Shown piece after piece: positions 42,110 to 52,034 of a DNA stretch of 64,000 nt; the first letter of the stretch is position 1, and each line of letters begins with the position of its first letter. The stretch comes from Isochrysis galbana (Eukaryota > Haptophyta > Isochrysidales > Isochrysidaceae), in the NCBI GenBank assembly GCA_018136815.1, contig CM030936.1:5183774-5247773 (forward strand), written 5' to 3'. A program made the position numbers and the translations under genes. The notes beneath the pieces are model-generated. The model had not been told where the DNA came from and searched no databases. It saw only the letters and a program-made list of their open reading frames with translations.

Positions 42110-42661
42110 GCGCTACTTCTCGCCGTCGACGTCCAGCGGCACCACCACAGGCGACCCGCACCTCGTCTTTGCGCACGGCGGTCACGCCGACTTCCGCGGC
42201 AAGAACGGCACCCTGTACAACTTCTTCAGCTCGGGCAAGCTGTCTGTCAACGTGCGCATTGAAGCCGCCGACTTCAGGCTTCGCGACGTGCTCGTCCACG
42301 GCACGTTCGTGACCGAGGCGCACGTTGTTCACGCCGATGGCGCGCGGCTTTCCGCGTGGGCCAACCTTGTCGGCGCGCACAACTTTGGCGCACACCAGTA
42401 CAACGCGACTGCGTGCAGCGCAGATGGCCACTTGCTGAGCAAGTTCACCGACGTGTGGCTGCACACCTCACGCGAGTGCGGCGGTGGAATGGGAAATCCG
42501 CATCACGTCGAGGCCAGTTTACGACTGGGTGGCGGGACCCAAGCATCGCTTTGACTTCAAGATCACGCCGCGTGTTCCAGTCGCCGCGCCGCCTCATGGC
42601 CTGCTTGGCCAAGGCTTTGTGGGAACGCGTCGCGACGGAGCGATCGACACTTATCCAGTCG
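42110..42661 (+). pseudogene. vWD-like (GDPHL) domain fragment, frameshifted and truncated
   Basis: From about 42140 the frame reads TTTGDPHLVFAHGGHADFRG, NGTLYNFFSSGKLSVNV, then DVLVHGTFVTEAHVV. Near 42490 the reading continues only in another frame (WEIRITSRPVYDWVAGPKH, HGLLGQGFVGTRRDGA). The GDPHL-xxx-GGHADFRG block is like the von Willebrand factor D-type domain of extracellular proteins and is common in large algal gene families. The shift is one or two bases after GGTGGA. Both ends are cut: upstream it meets the Cys-rich gene, downstream the GNAT fragment at about 42655. Confidence 0.6.
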
Positions 42662-43238
42662 TGATGCACTGCTCCAAGTACACACCCCTCCCGAACACGT
42701 CGGCGACGAGAACGGCCAGGCTGATGCAGAAACGAGTGCCCAGCCCACGACGCCGGTGGCCCGCGTCCACGGCCATCTTCACAATGTCAATGTCCAGCGG
42801 ACCCTCCAGGCCCCGGCGCGGAACGATGGACCAACGGAGCTCCACCTCCACTGCGCCGCAGCGCAACTCGAGGTACCGCTGGCGCGGGGTCAGATGAGAC
42901 AAGGCCTCGCGGGCGGCCTCCCACTGGGGAAGCCGCAGCTCCTCCTCCACACACCAACCGCCCAGCGCATCCACCGGCCACCCACCATACGGGTTGCCCG
43001 CCGTCTGCTGCATCGCTCTCTCTCTCTATCTCTCTCTCTCCTCCTGGACGGGTCTCGGCTCCCACATGTAATACATTTTCCCCTTCCGACACTTGAAGCA
43101 CGGCCATAACCAAGAGCGCCTGGCCTCGCTCCCATCGTCGGAGGGCTCGTCGGAGGGCGCGTCGGAGGGCGCGTCGGGCGGCTGCGGACCCTCGTCGCCC
43201 TCGGGGGACGCTGCACCGCTCGGCGGGGAAGGCTGCAC
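42651..43238 (-). pseudogene. GNAT-type acetyltransferase fragment with upstream zinc-knuckle-like exon
   Basis: 43013-42651 encodes DIDIVKMAVDAGHRRRGLG, which resembles motif A of GNAT acetyltransferases (R/Q-x2-G-x-G/A acetyl-CoA loop), followed by GRGVYLEQCIT and a stop where the domain should continue. About 43238-43060 in another frame encodes WPCFKCRKGKMYYMWEPRP and could be an earlier exon. An intron covering the GA-rich stretch 43015-43060 is plausible. Its 5' end overlaps the first unit of the tandem array. Probably 3'-truncated where it meets the vWD-like fragment tail to tail. Confidence 0.4.
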
Positions 43239-44190
43239 GAGCGAGCTGCATTCCCCAGAAAGTTGTTTGTTTCCCCCCCCTACCCCCTCACGCGGAAGGT
43301 TGTCAGATTAGTGCGCGGTTAAGGAGGGAGTGCGCGGTTTCCTAGTGGGTGAAATCTGACACCGTTCCGCGTGAGGGGGTAGGGGGGGAAATCAACAACT
43401 TTCTGGGGACGCTGCACCGCTCGGCGGGGAAGGCTGCACGAGCGAGCTGCATTCCCCAGAAAGTTGTTTGTTTCCCCCCCTACCCCCTCACGCGGAAGGT
43501 TGTCAGATTAGTGCGCGGTTAAGGAGTGTAAAGTGCGCGGTTTTGTAGGGGTCCAAATCTGACACCTTTCCGCGTGAGGGGGGTGGGGGGGAAATCAACA
43601 ACTTTCTGGGGACGCTGCACCGCTCGGCGGGGAAGGCTGCACGAGCGAGCTGCATTCCCCAGAAAGTTGTTTGTTTTCCCCCCTACCCCCTCACGCGGAA
43701 GGTTGTCAGATTAGTGCGCGGTTAAGGAGTGTAAAGTGCGCGATTTTGTAGGGGTCCAAATCTGACACCTTTCCGCGTGAGGGGGTGGGGGGAAATCAAC
43801 AACTTTCTGGGGACGCTGCACCGCTCGGCGGGGAAGGCTGCACGAGCGAGCTGCATTCCCCAGAAAGTTGTTTGTTTCCCCCCCTACCCCCTCACGCGGA
43901 AGGTTGTCAGATTAGTGCGCGGTTAAGGAGTGTAAAGTGCGCGGTTTTGTAGGGGTCCAAATCTGACACCTTTCCGCGTGAGGGGGGTGGGGGGGGGAAA
44001 TCAACAACTTTCTGGGGATGCTGCACCGCTTGGCGGGGAGGGCTGCACGAGCGAGTCGACTCCGCCAGAAAGTTGTTTGGTTTCCCCCCTCCCCCCTCAC
44101 GCGGAAAGGTGTCAGATTTGAACATAATGTACAACAATATCGTTTAAACCAAACAACTTTCTGGGGACGCTGCACCACTCGGCGGGGGAC
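43204..44190. repeat. Tandem array of about 203-bp foldback units
   Basis: Units start with GGGGACGCTGCACCGCTCGG at about 43204, 43405, 43608, 43809, 44014 and 44163 (spacings 201, 203, 201, 205, 149; the fifth unit is shortened and the last partial). Each full unit contains an inverted repeat: an arm beginning CCCCAGAAAGTTGTTTG and running through CCCCCTCACGCGGAAGG and GTCAGATT, and a mirror arm ending in CAACAACTTTCTGGGG, around a short centre. Units differ by single bases and short C/G-run lengths. The array starts inside the GNAT-associated coding stretch and ends at the 2OG-like frame. Confidence 0.95.
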
Positions 44191-44193
44191 TTA

Positions 44194-44883
44194 TTGCCCA
44201 CCACCCCATACGACTGCAAGAGAGGACACGATGAGTGGGCCTTCTGCTTGGGCGCCTCGGAGTATGTACAAGCATTGAAGCGGAAGGTCGCGCGGGGGGA
44301 TATCGATGCGTTGCTCAAGATGATTTTGCCGCACATTCATTGTGATGGGCGCGAGCTCAAGCTTGAGGACTTGATCGTCTTGGATGTACTGTCCAAAGAG
44401 GGCGCGTACTTTCCCCAGATCCACAATGACATCCAGTGGGAATTCTATCCGAACGACGGGTTCCAAGTTTGGATGCTTCTTGAAAACGAGCACCAACAAA
44501 ACTGGGGTAACATGTTCATATTTGATTCCAATGAAGGAGAGAATGGCCGTGTGAGGCTTGCAGACGACAACCAAACATTGATGTTCGTGACCCCTCGGCA
44601 CGAAAGGGAGTCCAAGATCAGCCGATGTGCGAAGTATTTGGATTTCACGCCCGGAGATATGTTGGTATTTAGCTCCCGCTTCTTGCACATGTCCGACTTT
44701 CGCGTCCTCAAAAGCCGCAGGAAGTCGGTTGGCTTTCGCGTCCTCGTGCGTCGAAAAGGGTGCGCCGTACCGCCCCCGCGTAAGCTCTGGAACTTCGAAG
44801 CCGGGTATACCCTCGGGCAGAGCCTACTATACCATATCAAATGCTTCCGTGGCTGTACACGCTATTCGCTGTCGGGGATCTGA
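44194..44883 (+). pseudogene. 2-oxoglutarate/Fe(II) oxygenase-like frame, 5'-truncated
   Basis: About 230 codons with no ATG near the beginning. The frame emerges straight from the tandem array, so the N-terminus is probably lost. The core shows PQIHNDIQWEFYPNDGF (His-x-Asp metal pair), a VWMLLENEHQQNWGNMF strand typical of PhyH-like dioxygenases, TPGDMLVFSSRFLHMSDF (distal His) and SVGFRVLVRR (Arg for 2OG). Members hydroxylate small molecules or proteins using 2-oxoglutarate, oxygen and iron. Base composition is AT-richer than the host genes, as for 40957-41592. The closest relatives may be viral or algal; a search is needed. Activity of a truncated product is doubtful. Confidence 0.5.
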
Positions 44884-44951
44884 AATCCCAGGAGCACCCC
44901 CCCCGGCTACCCGGCGAAGGGTTTGAAGGCACCGCGCGTCGCCAACCAGCG

Positions 44952-45488
44952 TGCTCCTCCCCTCGGGCGCCTTTTTCTCGCTCGCTTGGCGCTCCCGGCT
45001 CACCGGCGGCCTCTGGCTCCGTGTGCATCGCGTGGTGCAGGTGTGTTTCTCCCTCCTCCCCCCCCCCATCGACCCTCCCTCCCACGAAACAAGGCACCCC
45101 CCCCCGCTCTCGCAGGTAAGCGGGCTTTGCGGTGGCCGCCGCCGGCGTCGCGCTCGCCGTCGCGTGGGTGCCCCGAGGGCGCCACTTCTCGCACCCCCAT
45201 CATACGCTCGGGGCCGTCGCCTTCGCCCTCGCCCTCGCCCTGCTGCAGCCGCTCAACGCGCTCGTGCGCGGCCCGCCCGCCGCCCGCACCACACGCCGCG
45301 CCGTGTGGCGGGTCGCGCACAAGGGGACGGGCTACGCCGTGCTCGCCGTGGGCGTCTACCAGGCCCTCTCGGGGCGCGCCCTCATGCCGAGCCAAGGCGA
45401 CGCCGTTATCGTCGCGTACGGGGTGCTCCTGGGCCTCTTCTTGGGGGTGCTCGCGGGGGGGGGGGGGGGGGAGGGGGGCTCATGGTAG
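44952..45488 (+). pseudogene. Cytochrome b561-like transmembrane domain, 5'-truncated
   Basis: A first piece at about 44965-45040 encodes LPSGAFFSLAWRSRLTGG and LRVHRVVQ. An intron of about 70-80 nt follows, and the frame resumes near 45120 with AAAGVALAVAWVPRG, FSHPHHTLGAVAFALALA, WRVAHKGTGYAVLAVGVYQ and stops at 45488. The paired His (HRVVQ, HHTLG, AHKGTG) fit heme ligands of DOMON/b561-type membrane reductases. The exact splice pair is uncertain. The N-terminal DOMON and first helices are missing, displaced by the 2OG-like frame that ends at 44883. The C-terminus enters a G run. Likely a relic. Confidence 0.5.
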
Positions 45489-46050
45489 GGTGAGAGTCCC
45501 CACAGGAGGGGATTTCTTTTATACCGACGCATCGCGTATTTGGAAACGAGGGGTACCAAATGAAGGCAAACGACCTGACGCGGCCGCTTCGCCTGCGACA
45601 GCTCCATGGGTTCTGGGGGGGCGCCCGCGGTGGGGGGCCCGAAGGAGAGGTGGGGAGCGGCGGCGCGCTCCATGGCGACCAACTATAAAGTTAGTTGCTG
45701 CAGTGAACTAGGAACCCGCAATTCCCTCGAGCTGTCTTTGTTTGCGTTCAAGCGTTATGGGTTATGGGTTTGCCTCAACCTAGAAATCAGATCGCTCGAC
45801 CGTAAGTAAAAGTAAGCCCATAACCCTGAAAGCTCGACTGCCCCAAAATCAGAATGCTCGCGCGAGGGCCGCTTCCGACCACAGAACGCTCGAGACCCCC
45901 CCTACACGTTTCATCCAAGCGAGAAGTGGAGAGTTTGAGTTTGGTGATCTGGTAGCCACTCTTCGCTACAAACTCAAGATTCAAGATTCACTCCCAATGC
46001 ACTTCGTTCATGTCAAGACTTTTCGTGCAACCGCCTCCTCCTAATTCACA
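45489..46050. other. Intergenic, no supported gene
   Basis: 45610-45700 resembles low-complexity GC DNA of the short elements (ending AACTATAAAGTTAGTTG). 45780-45905 repeats (C)AGAA(T/C)GCTCG words. Similar words recur at 49866-49975, beyond the other end of the kinase gene. Confidence 0.35.
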
Positions 46051-49000
46051 TTAAAGTAAAGAACTCCACTGCATACTCACTGCTTCGAATGATTCGGCGG
46101 GCTGTCTAATTGCCGGACAGTCTTCAATCTTACTCTCGCCCACTGCGGGCCGACAAGATGGCCTTCTGTTAGGGTTATGAGAGTCGGACATGTTCGACTT
46201 CGCTCTGGCGTCCAAGCTCACAGAATGAGCACGACACCAAGAAGCACCTTGAGAAGGCATGGAGAGTCGTAATAAGCGATATAATGTGCGCGCCGATCGA
46301 CTCAAGAATGTCTTTCGATGAGCTCCGCCTGACGCATCATTACTCATGGAGCTCGCACAGCTCGAGTGACAGCAATGATCACCCGTGGCGCGCATGCAAT
46401 CGCAATCATGACAACACAGGAGGCTTTCGTTGTGCACACCAACTTCACGTGTGAACGGCGATGAATTTGTAGTGAGTGGATCAAAAATCGCCCTATTCAG
46501 CTTGCTTGTCGATGCCCACCCATGATTGTGAGGTGAGCACAGATCGAACAGAGGCCTCTGGCAGCTCGTGCTGCCACGACTCGTTCCATCGGACAAGGTA
46601 GTTTGGTCATCGTACGCTACGCAGCCTTCCATTTTCTGTCTCCTTGCAGCACGAGTGGCATCAAGCCCAACGGGCTCACGCACGCTCGCCCCACTCGATG
46701 TTGTGACATGCTTTTCGTCGCAACGACGCATTTCGTCTAATCCGTTGGCCAGCATCGGCAGCGGCTCTGTAGTCGTGGCTAGGGATAAGTGTGTCAAGTG
46801 GCTTGGCTTGACGTGTGATGCACTCAAACGTCCTGCAAGCAAACAAACTCTTTGCTCACGCATTGACGGTACTCGTCCATCCTTCAGATTCAGCCCTTGC
46901 ACACGGGGCAGACCAGCATTACGGTCGGAGTTCACATACCTCATGCGACCAGCCGCCCACTTCCGCAGTTCTGCCACGATTTCCTCCATTGTAGCGCCGT
47001 TGAGACCATTGTCACTAAGATCTTGGCACGATTGAGCCAAGCTGCTTGTGGAACCACGGCGTCGGCCACTAGATGTTGCGGACACAATGCCATGGAGAGC
47101 GAACTGCTCCAAGGTTGCGGGAGTGGTATTACGCCTGTGACTTGCACGCGCATTGTAATATCGAACCAGTCTCTCCCCTCTAAGCCCTTGAGGATTGTCA
47201 CTGCTCTCAAATGAATCGCCAAACCTCGCACCGAAAGAACGATCGAGACATTGTGTTGTGGCAGGCCCCGGCACGAGTTTATAACTTATGCCTTGCTCGC
47301 AACCTGACAGAAGACTAGTACTGGCCTCACCAATACTGCTTTCACTCAGCCTCTCAGCACCCTGCCCTCCGCTTTGAATGCTGTCTTTTTTGTCCCCGCT
47401 ATTCTCGTCTCCATTTTCTGTGTGGCACTGGCCGGTGGCCGGCGCCTGAGGGCGTTTCGCTATGGCAATCGTACGAACAGCCGGCACTGTGCTTCCCATT
47501 ATGTGTGCGTTGGAGACTACATCTATGTCTCCCATGTCGCTTTCGTCATAGAAGCCTTCGGGCAGGATGACTGTCGACGCAAGTGACTCTGACCTTGATA
47601 CCACATGACTATCGTAGCGAGTAGTCTCGTCCTCGTGGCGCTCACCAATATTTGTCGCCCATTCGTCTGGCAAGACAACGGTGCTTGCAATCGAGCCAAC
47701 CAGTCCATCCAAGTCGGCCTCGTTCAGGGTATCCCCGCACGGGTCGGGCCAATTGCATATCGCATTCTCTCTACTCGCGACAGCGGCGTACTCATTTTGA
47801 GCTCTTGCAGCTGCTTCTGCTAAGTGGACTAGAGGCGTACGATCAGCGCGGTCTCGATGGAAGTCGGCTTGTATTAAATCCTCGCATGAGGGGCGCAGTG
47901 ACGGCTCCTTTTGTAGACATGACGCGAGGATCTCTATTAGAGCATCTGAGAGCTCTCCATCTACATACAAGCATGGCGGGAGAAACGGGACAATTTCGAG
48001 GGGCATGCGCGATCTCCTGGCCTAAGGAAGAGCAAGCAAGCTTGCGTTGCGATGATGCATTTGTACCCGCCCGCCGCATAGTACAATACATTTGTGTACG
48101 GCCCTCACTGAGGATTTGAGATGGTGTCGGTAGCCGTGCAGCGCTGCTCGGCCCTCTCACCTTGTTGCCTTTTGCTGGTCGGTGGCTCGCCGGAGACAAT
48201 CCTGAACATCGCAGCCATAGGATTAGATATCCTCGCATGAGGCGGCTCGCCGTCAAGGAGCTCAATGAGGGTGATTCCCAATGACCAAACGTCAGCAGAT
48301 GTGCCATATCCAATGCCGGATATCACCTGATGGAACATAGTGCCGGCAGCCGGAGCGGCCACGTGTGATGTTGATGTAGAGTTCACACCTCACGCTTCCA
48401 CCCATCTTTGGGTCTGAGTCTGGCAAAAGTACGAGCCGCGTGAGGGATAGGGATGCGCAGGTGGGTCGGCCGCCATCTAGGAGACCGACATGCTACGCAT
48501 CTAGGAGACCGACATGCTACGCGTGGCCGCTGTGCTCCTCTCTGGTTTGCGGCTGCACCTCTGGCGCCATCCACTGTGGTGTGCCGATGACAGTGTTCTG
48601 CATTGCCCCCGTAGCATCCAAGGCGGCGCTCACGCCAAAGTCAGCAATTTTGACCACTCCCGAGCGCGTAAGGAGCACATTCGCTGCCTTCAAGTCGCGG
48701 TGTACGGTGTGTTGTTCGTCGTGGAGGTAGCTCAAGCCTAGCAGGACATCACCGCAAATGGGGCGGAGCTGCTCCTCATTCAAACAACCTCCGACGAGGC
48801 GAGCCACTGCTTGGAGGGATCCGCATTCGCACAGCTCCATGAGCACCCAAATCTGCAAATGGGCAGGTGCCATCAGCATTCTCTTGCAACCATGCTGAAT
48901 GCGCAGACGCGAAGCTGCGCAAAGCACAGCCGGCGTGATGTTGTGATCGAGTATCAAAAAAAATAAATGGCGAGACTGCAAGAAATGCAGTGAGCGTGAT

Positions 49001-49688
49001 GCTTTGGGCGAGTATCGGGCGAGCAAGCAAGCGTTCTTGCATCGAGCTTGCAGGAGCACTTACCTCGGTCAGATTCGGCGCCGGAAGGGCTCCCATGAAG
49101 TGAACGATATTGGGGTGGTTGAATTCTCGCATGAGCGAGATCTCACTCTCGAGCTCTCGTTGAACTTCGCCACTAGCAAGAGAGGCGTCTGTTGGTACAA
49201 TCTTCACGGCCAGTCGGGCCCCAACTCCCTGAGAGGCGATGTGGCATTGGACCTGACTGTCACTCTAGGCCGATGAGTCCAGCATGGCCATGAGCGCAGA
49301 TTGGTCCAAGATTCAAACGAGTGGACCATTTTAGGGGAGTCCTCACGTCTTCTGCCTCGTAGACTGTGCCGAAAGAGCCTCTTCCCAGGCATCCCCGCAA
49401 TTTAGGAAGGGCGTCAGGCTGGACAGGAGTGCGCGGAGGAGCCCTGAGCCAAGGAGTACTCTGGTCGCCCTCTGCAAGATCGCGTTGTTCGATGACCGGC
49501 CGCTTGCGTGCTGGAGACGAGGGTTGACTTGTTCTTCCGGGGATGACGCGAAACTCTTCCCACGCAGGACGATGAGGGGCGACGTCTTCTGGGCGGAGGA
49601 TGATGACAGTAGCACTCTGGTCGGTGTGGCCGCCGTCGGCTGCTTGCCGCTCAGGCGAAATGTCTGGCTGCTCTGCCGGCGTCGTCAT
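46051..49688 (-). CDS. STE20/GCK-type Ser/Thr protein kinase with long C-terminal tail, 5 exons
   Basis: Minus-strand exons 49688-49347, 49228-49064, 48852-48559, 48326-48161 and about 48015-46051; the first three junctions are in phase. Kinase signatures are complete: GRGSFGTVYEAED (glycine loop), RLAVKIV (Lys), LMREFNHPNIV, HTVHRDLKAANVLL, KIADFGVSAAL, GTPQWMAPEV, DVWSLGITLIELLDGEPP and RPSCEDL. HRDLKAAN and GTPxWMAPEV place it in the STE20/MST/GCK group, which acts at the top of MAPK or Hippo-like cascades. About 600 further residues are Ser/Thr-rich without a domain, with three similar motifs ASTVVLP/ASTVILP/GSTVP. The start is the first in-frame ATG; the same frame is open 56 codons more. 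The exon 4/5 junction does not fit phase with any AG I could find, so there is an error, a shift or a tiny exon. Confidence 0.8.
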
Positions 49689-49979
49689 GTCGACGTCGAT
49701 GTGATTGAGTTCTGGGACTATCGGAGGGGCGCGAGTGTACGCGCTGCGTCGAGGGCGGGCGCCCGCCTCGCCGAAGAGCGCCGGCGGCTCCGTCCGGCTG
49801 CGGCGCAGCGTCGGGGCGCCCGACACGGCGCCCTCCGAGTCGTCCCTTTCCGCCAATCACACATGAGCGCTCTGGCTCTGGGTTACTTCACAGTTTTGGT
49901 TATCTGGTTATACACATGAGCGTTCTGGGAAAAGATAAAACCAGAGTGCTCAAACGCATGACCAGAATGCTCTGATGAA
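49689..49979. other. 5' flank of the kinase gene
   Basis: The kinase reading frame remains open to about 49853, so part may be coding if an upstream exon supplies the ATG. Beyond it are CGCTCTGG/GCGTTCTGG words. Confidence 0.3.
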
Positions 49980-50275
49980 AAAAAAATCTTCTTAAAATTC
50001 CCCGCTACGCGTGCGGCGTGAGGCAGTGTGCTTGTGTACCTCCCTACTACCCAACCGTAACCCCTAACAACCCCCTCCCCTTTCCCAGTTCCCTCTTTAG
50101 CGGAGAAGCTGGTTCCGGGGAGGCCGCGCGCGTTGCTTCGGCCAGGAGTTGGAGAGAAGGGGGCGGGAGACTGTGGTTCGTCCTTTGGTCTAGTGTCGGC
50201 TCGGGTTTCCCTCCCTCATACATCGTAGGATCTTCATTGATATCCGTTGTGGTTCCTACTAAGAGGTTTAGCTAC
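49980..50275 (-). mobile_element. 3' end fragment of a LINE-like element
   Basis: The + strand reads A run, TCTTCTTAAAATTCCCCGC, GCGTGCGG: a reverse copy of the shared tail. The upstream part (by element orientation) is purine-rich, as in the other LINE tails. Confidence 0.45.
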
Positions 50276-50276
50276 C

Positions 50277-50630
50277 CTAGGTGATGTTTCGTATGTCCAG
50301 ACCTCTCGCCGCCTGCAAGAGGTCTTCCGATGTTCCTAGGTTGAAGTCTTTGTCCACCGTGTACAGAGGGCTTATCATTTTCTTAATATGCTTGTTGCTC
50401 GGGGCGTGTAACCCCATATTCTCTCGTTGTTTTTTCAGTAGCCATGCAGCGATCTTGTATCGCAGTGGCGCCAGCGCCCGGGGAGATTTGAGATTTGATG
50501 CGCCCCGTTGTGCTCGACACGACGTCTCAGTGCGAGTGACGATCCCAGCCGACCCACGGTGTCGACGGTTCCAAGAATAGCTGAAGCTTGGATTTTGGAG
50601 GCATTCGATGTGGATTTCTAGCTTTGCCAC
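50277..50630 (-). CDS. Short reading frame, possibly transposon-derived
   Basis: 117 codons from an ATG (MAKLEIHIECLQNPSF) to a stop, AT-richer than host genes, with a basic middle (RYKIAAWLLKKQREN) and an acidic end (YTVDKDFNLGTSEDLLQ). It lies directly before a LINE-like tail on the same strand, so it may be the C-terminus of a LINE protein. No family recognised. Confidence 0.3.
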   Translation of the reverse strand: MAKLEIHIECLQNPSFSYSWNRRHRGSAGIVTRTETSCRAQRGASNLKSPRALAPLRYKIAAWLLKKQRENMGLHAPSNKHIKKMISPLYTVDKDFNLGTSEDLLQAARGLDIRNIT

Positions 50631-50717
50631 CCTTGAACTGTCCAGTCTTCGCGGATCTGGCCGGGGCCATGACTGGAGCTGTTGTGCGGTTTTGTTATGG
50701 TTATGCGATCCAGATTG

Positions 50718-51234
50718 AGATCACGTGCTGGCAAGCGAAAAACATGAACACATGAGATCACGTGCTGGCAAGCGAAAAACATGAACACATGAGCGACCAG
50801 GGCTAGCGCCCCGGATAATAAAACAACTGAGCGTTAATTAATACCACTACTGCCACTAGCCCGGTACTATCACGACACCCCTCAGCGCACTTGCCAGCGA
50901 CCATGGCTAGCGCCCCGGAAACCAGGGAGGGGAATCCTCCCGCATGACCCACCCATGGGGAAAGCCTCGCGGCTGGGCCTTGGCCCCCACAAAGAAGCGC
51001 AGCAAAATGCGCCTCACCACAACTTATAGCCAAAAGGCCTGCCTCCCCCCTCCCCCGAAGCCAGACCCAAGGTAGTGCACAGGGGTCGACCCCCCGAAAC
51101 CGAACAAAAAGGAACGAGGGGGGGAGCGGAAAGGGGAGTGAGGGAGAGGCAAGGGCGTTGTCGATGGGGAGCCCTGCGGAAAGGGTAGCGGTAGCGGGTA
51201 GCAACAGCAGTAGGCATCTTCAAGATTTTTTTTA
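50718..51234 (+). mobile_element. 517-bp retroposon with target duplication
   Basis: TTATGCGATCCAGATTG stands at 50701-50717 and at about 51233-51249 around the element. The element ends CATCTTCAAGA plus T run. It starts with two tandem copies of a 37-bp unit (GATCACGTGCTGGCAAGCG, GAACACATGA). 50820-50890 resembles 54675-54740 (CCACTAGCCCGGTACTA), so the family is dispersed. No coding capacity recognised. Confidence 0.65.
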
Positions 51235-51385
51235 TGCGATCCAGATTGCACCGTTTACGAGAGCGCGTGGCATGCTCGACAGCCGATGGACCGATGGATC
51301 GAAGAAAAGATTTTCAACGAATTTGTCGAGTTCATTCGTTGTGATGTTGCACCCTTGAGCGCCGTCAAACGCGCTAGTGACTAGT

Positions 51386-51606
51386 GATGTAGAGATTGAG
51401 ATTGAAGTGGTCTCTCGGCGGGGGTACTACGTTTGTAGTTGTAGACTTGTAGAGCATCTTGTTAGCTAGCATCCCTAGCCACATACACCGGACGAGCCAT
51501 GCACCAACCGCGCACACCCCCATCGCGGGGGAGGGGCTCCGTTGCCGATGAAGGCTACGGACCACAGCACTAAGGTTATACCCGCACAGCAAGAAAAACT
51601 CTAACG
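51386..51606 (-). repeat. Diverged copia LTR plus adjoining leader
   Basis: On the minus strand 51606-51430 matches the 178-bp LTR of the 24.7-31.4 kb element with several differences. 51429-51386 continues into its primer-binding region (GTACCCCCGCCGAGAG). No pol sequence follows, so it is a truncated older copy rather than a clean solo LTR. Confidence 0.8.
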
Positions 51607-51653
51607 AGAGATGAGTAGTAGTAGAATACTCCATCACAGAGTAAAGTACACAT

Positions 51654-51860
51654 ACGTTGTCCAAGATCAAGTTGAGAGGAGAAGAGAGAAGAGTACTCCT
51701 AAAGAAGGTAGGAGTATCACAGAATACTCTACACGTTGTCCAAGATCAAGTTGAGAGGAGAAGAGAGAAGAGTACTCCTAAAGAAGGTAGGAGTATCACA
51801 GAATACTCTACACGTTGTCCAAGATCAAGTTGAGAGGAGAAGAGAGAGAAAGGGGAGAAG
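51654..51860. repeat. 79-bp tandem repeat, about 2.5 copies
   Basis: ACGTTGTCCAAGATCAAG recurs at about 51654, 51733 and 51812 with near-identical intervening sequence. Lies about 200-380 bp upstream of the BTB gene ATG and may belong to its 5' region. Confidence 0.9.
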
Positions 51861-52034
51861 AGGCAGGAGGAGAGAGGAGGGGGCGGAGTGCGAGCGGCGG
51901 CAGCAACCGCCCCGCGCGCGGGGGGGCAGCGGCGCAGTCCGAGAGAGAGGCGGGGTGGGGGGTGTGGTCGGTGTGGGGAGGGGGTTGTGAGGAAGGGGTG
52001 GGGGTGGGGGTTGGGGGGTTGGGGGGTGGTTGGC

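Noticed and set aside
41637-42140. Plus-strand extension of the vWD-like frame across the Cys-rich gene
   Set aside because: It is the antisense of the well-formed Cys-rich coding region and lacks the vWD pattern before about 42140.
43204-44190. CRISPR array
   Set aside because: Units are contiguous near-identical 203-bp repeats with no unique spacers, in a spliced eukaryotic genome with no cas genes.
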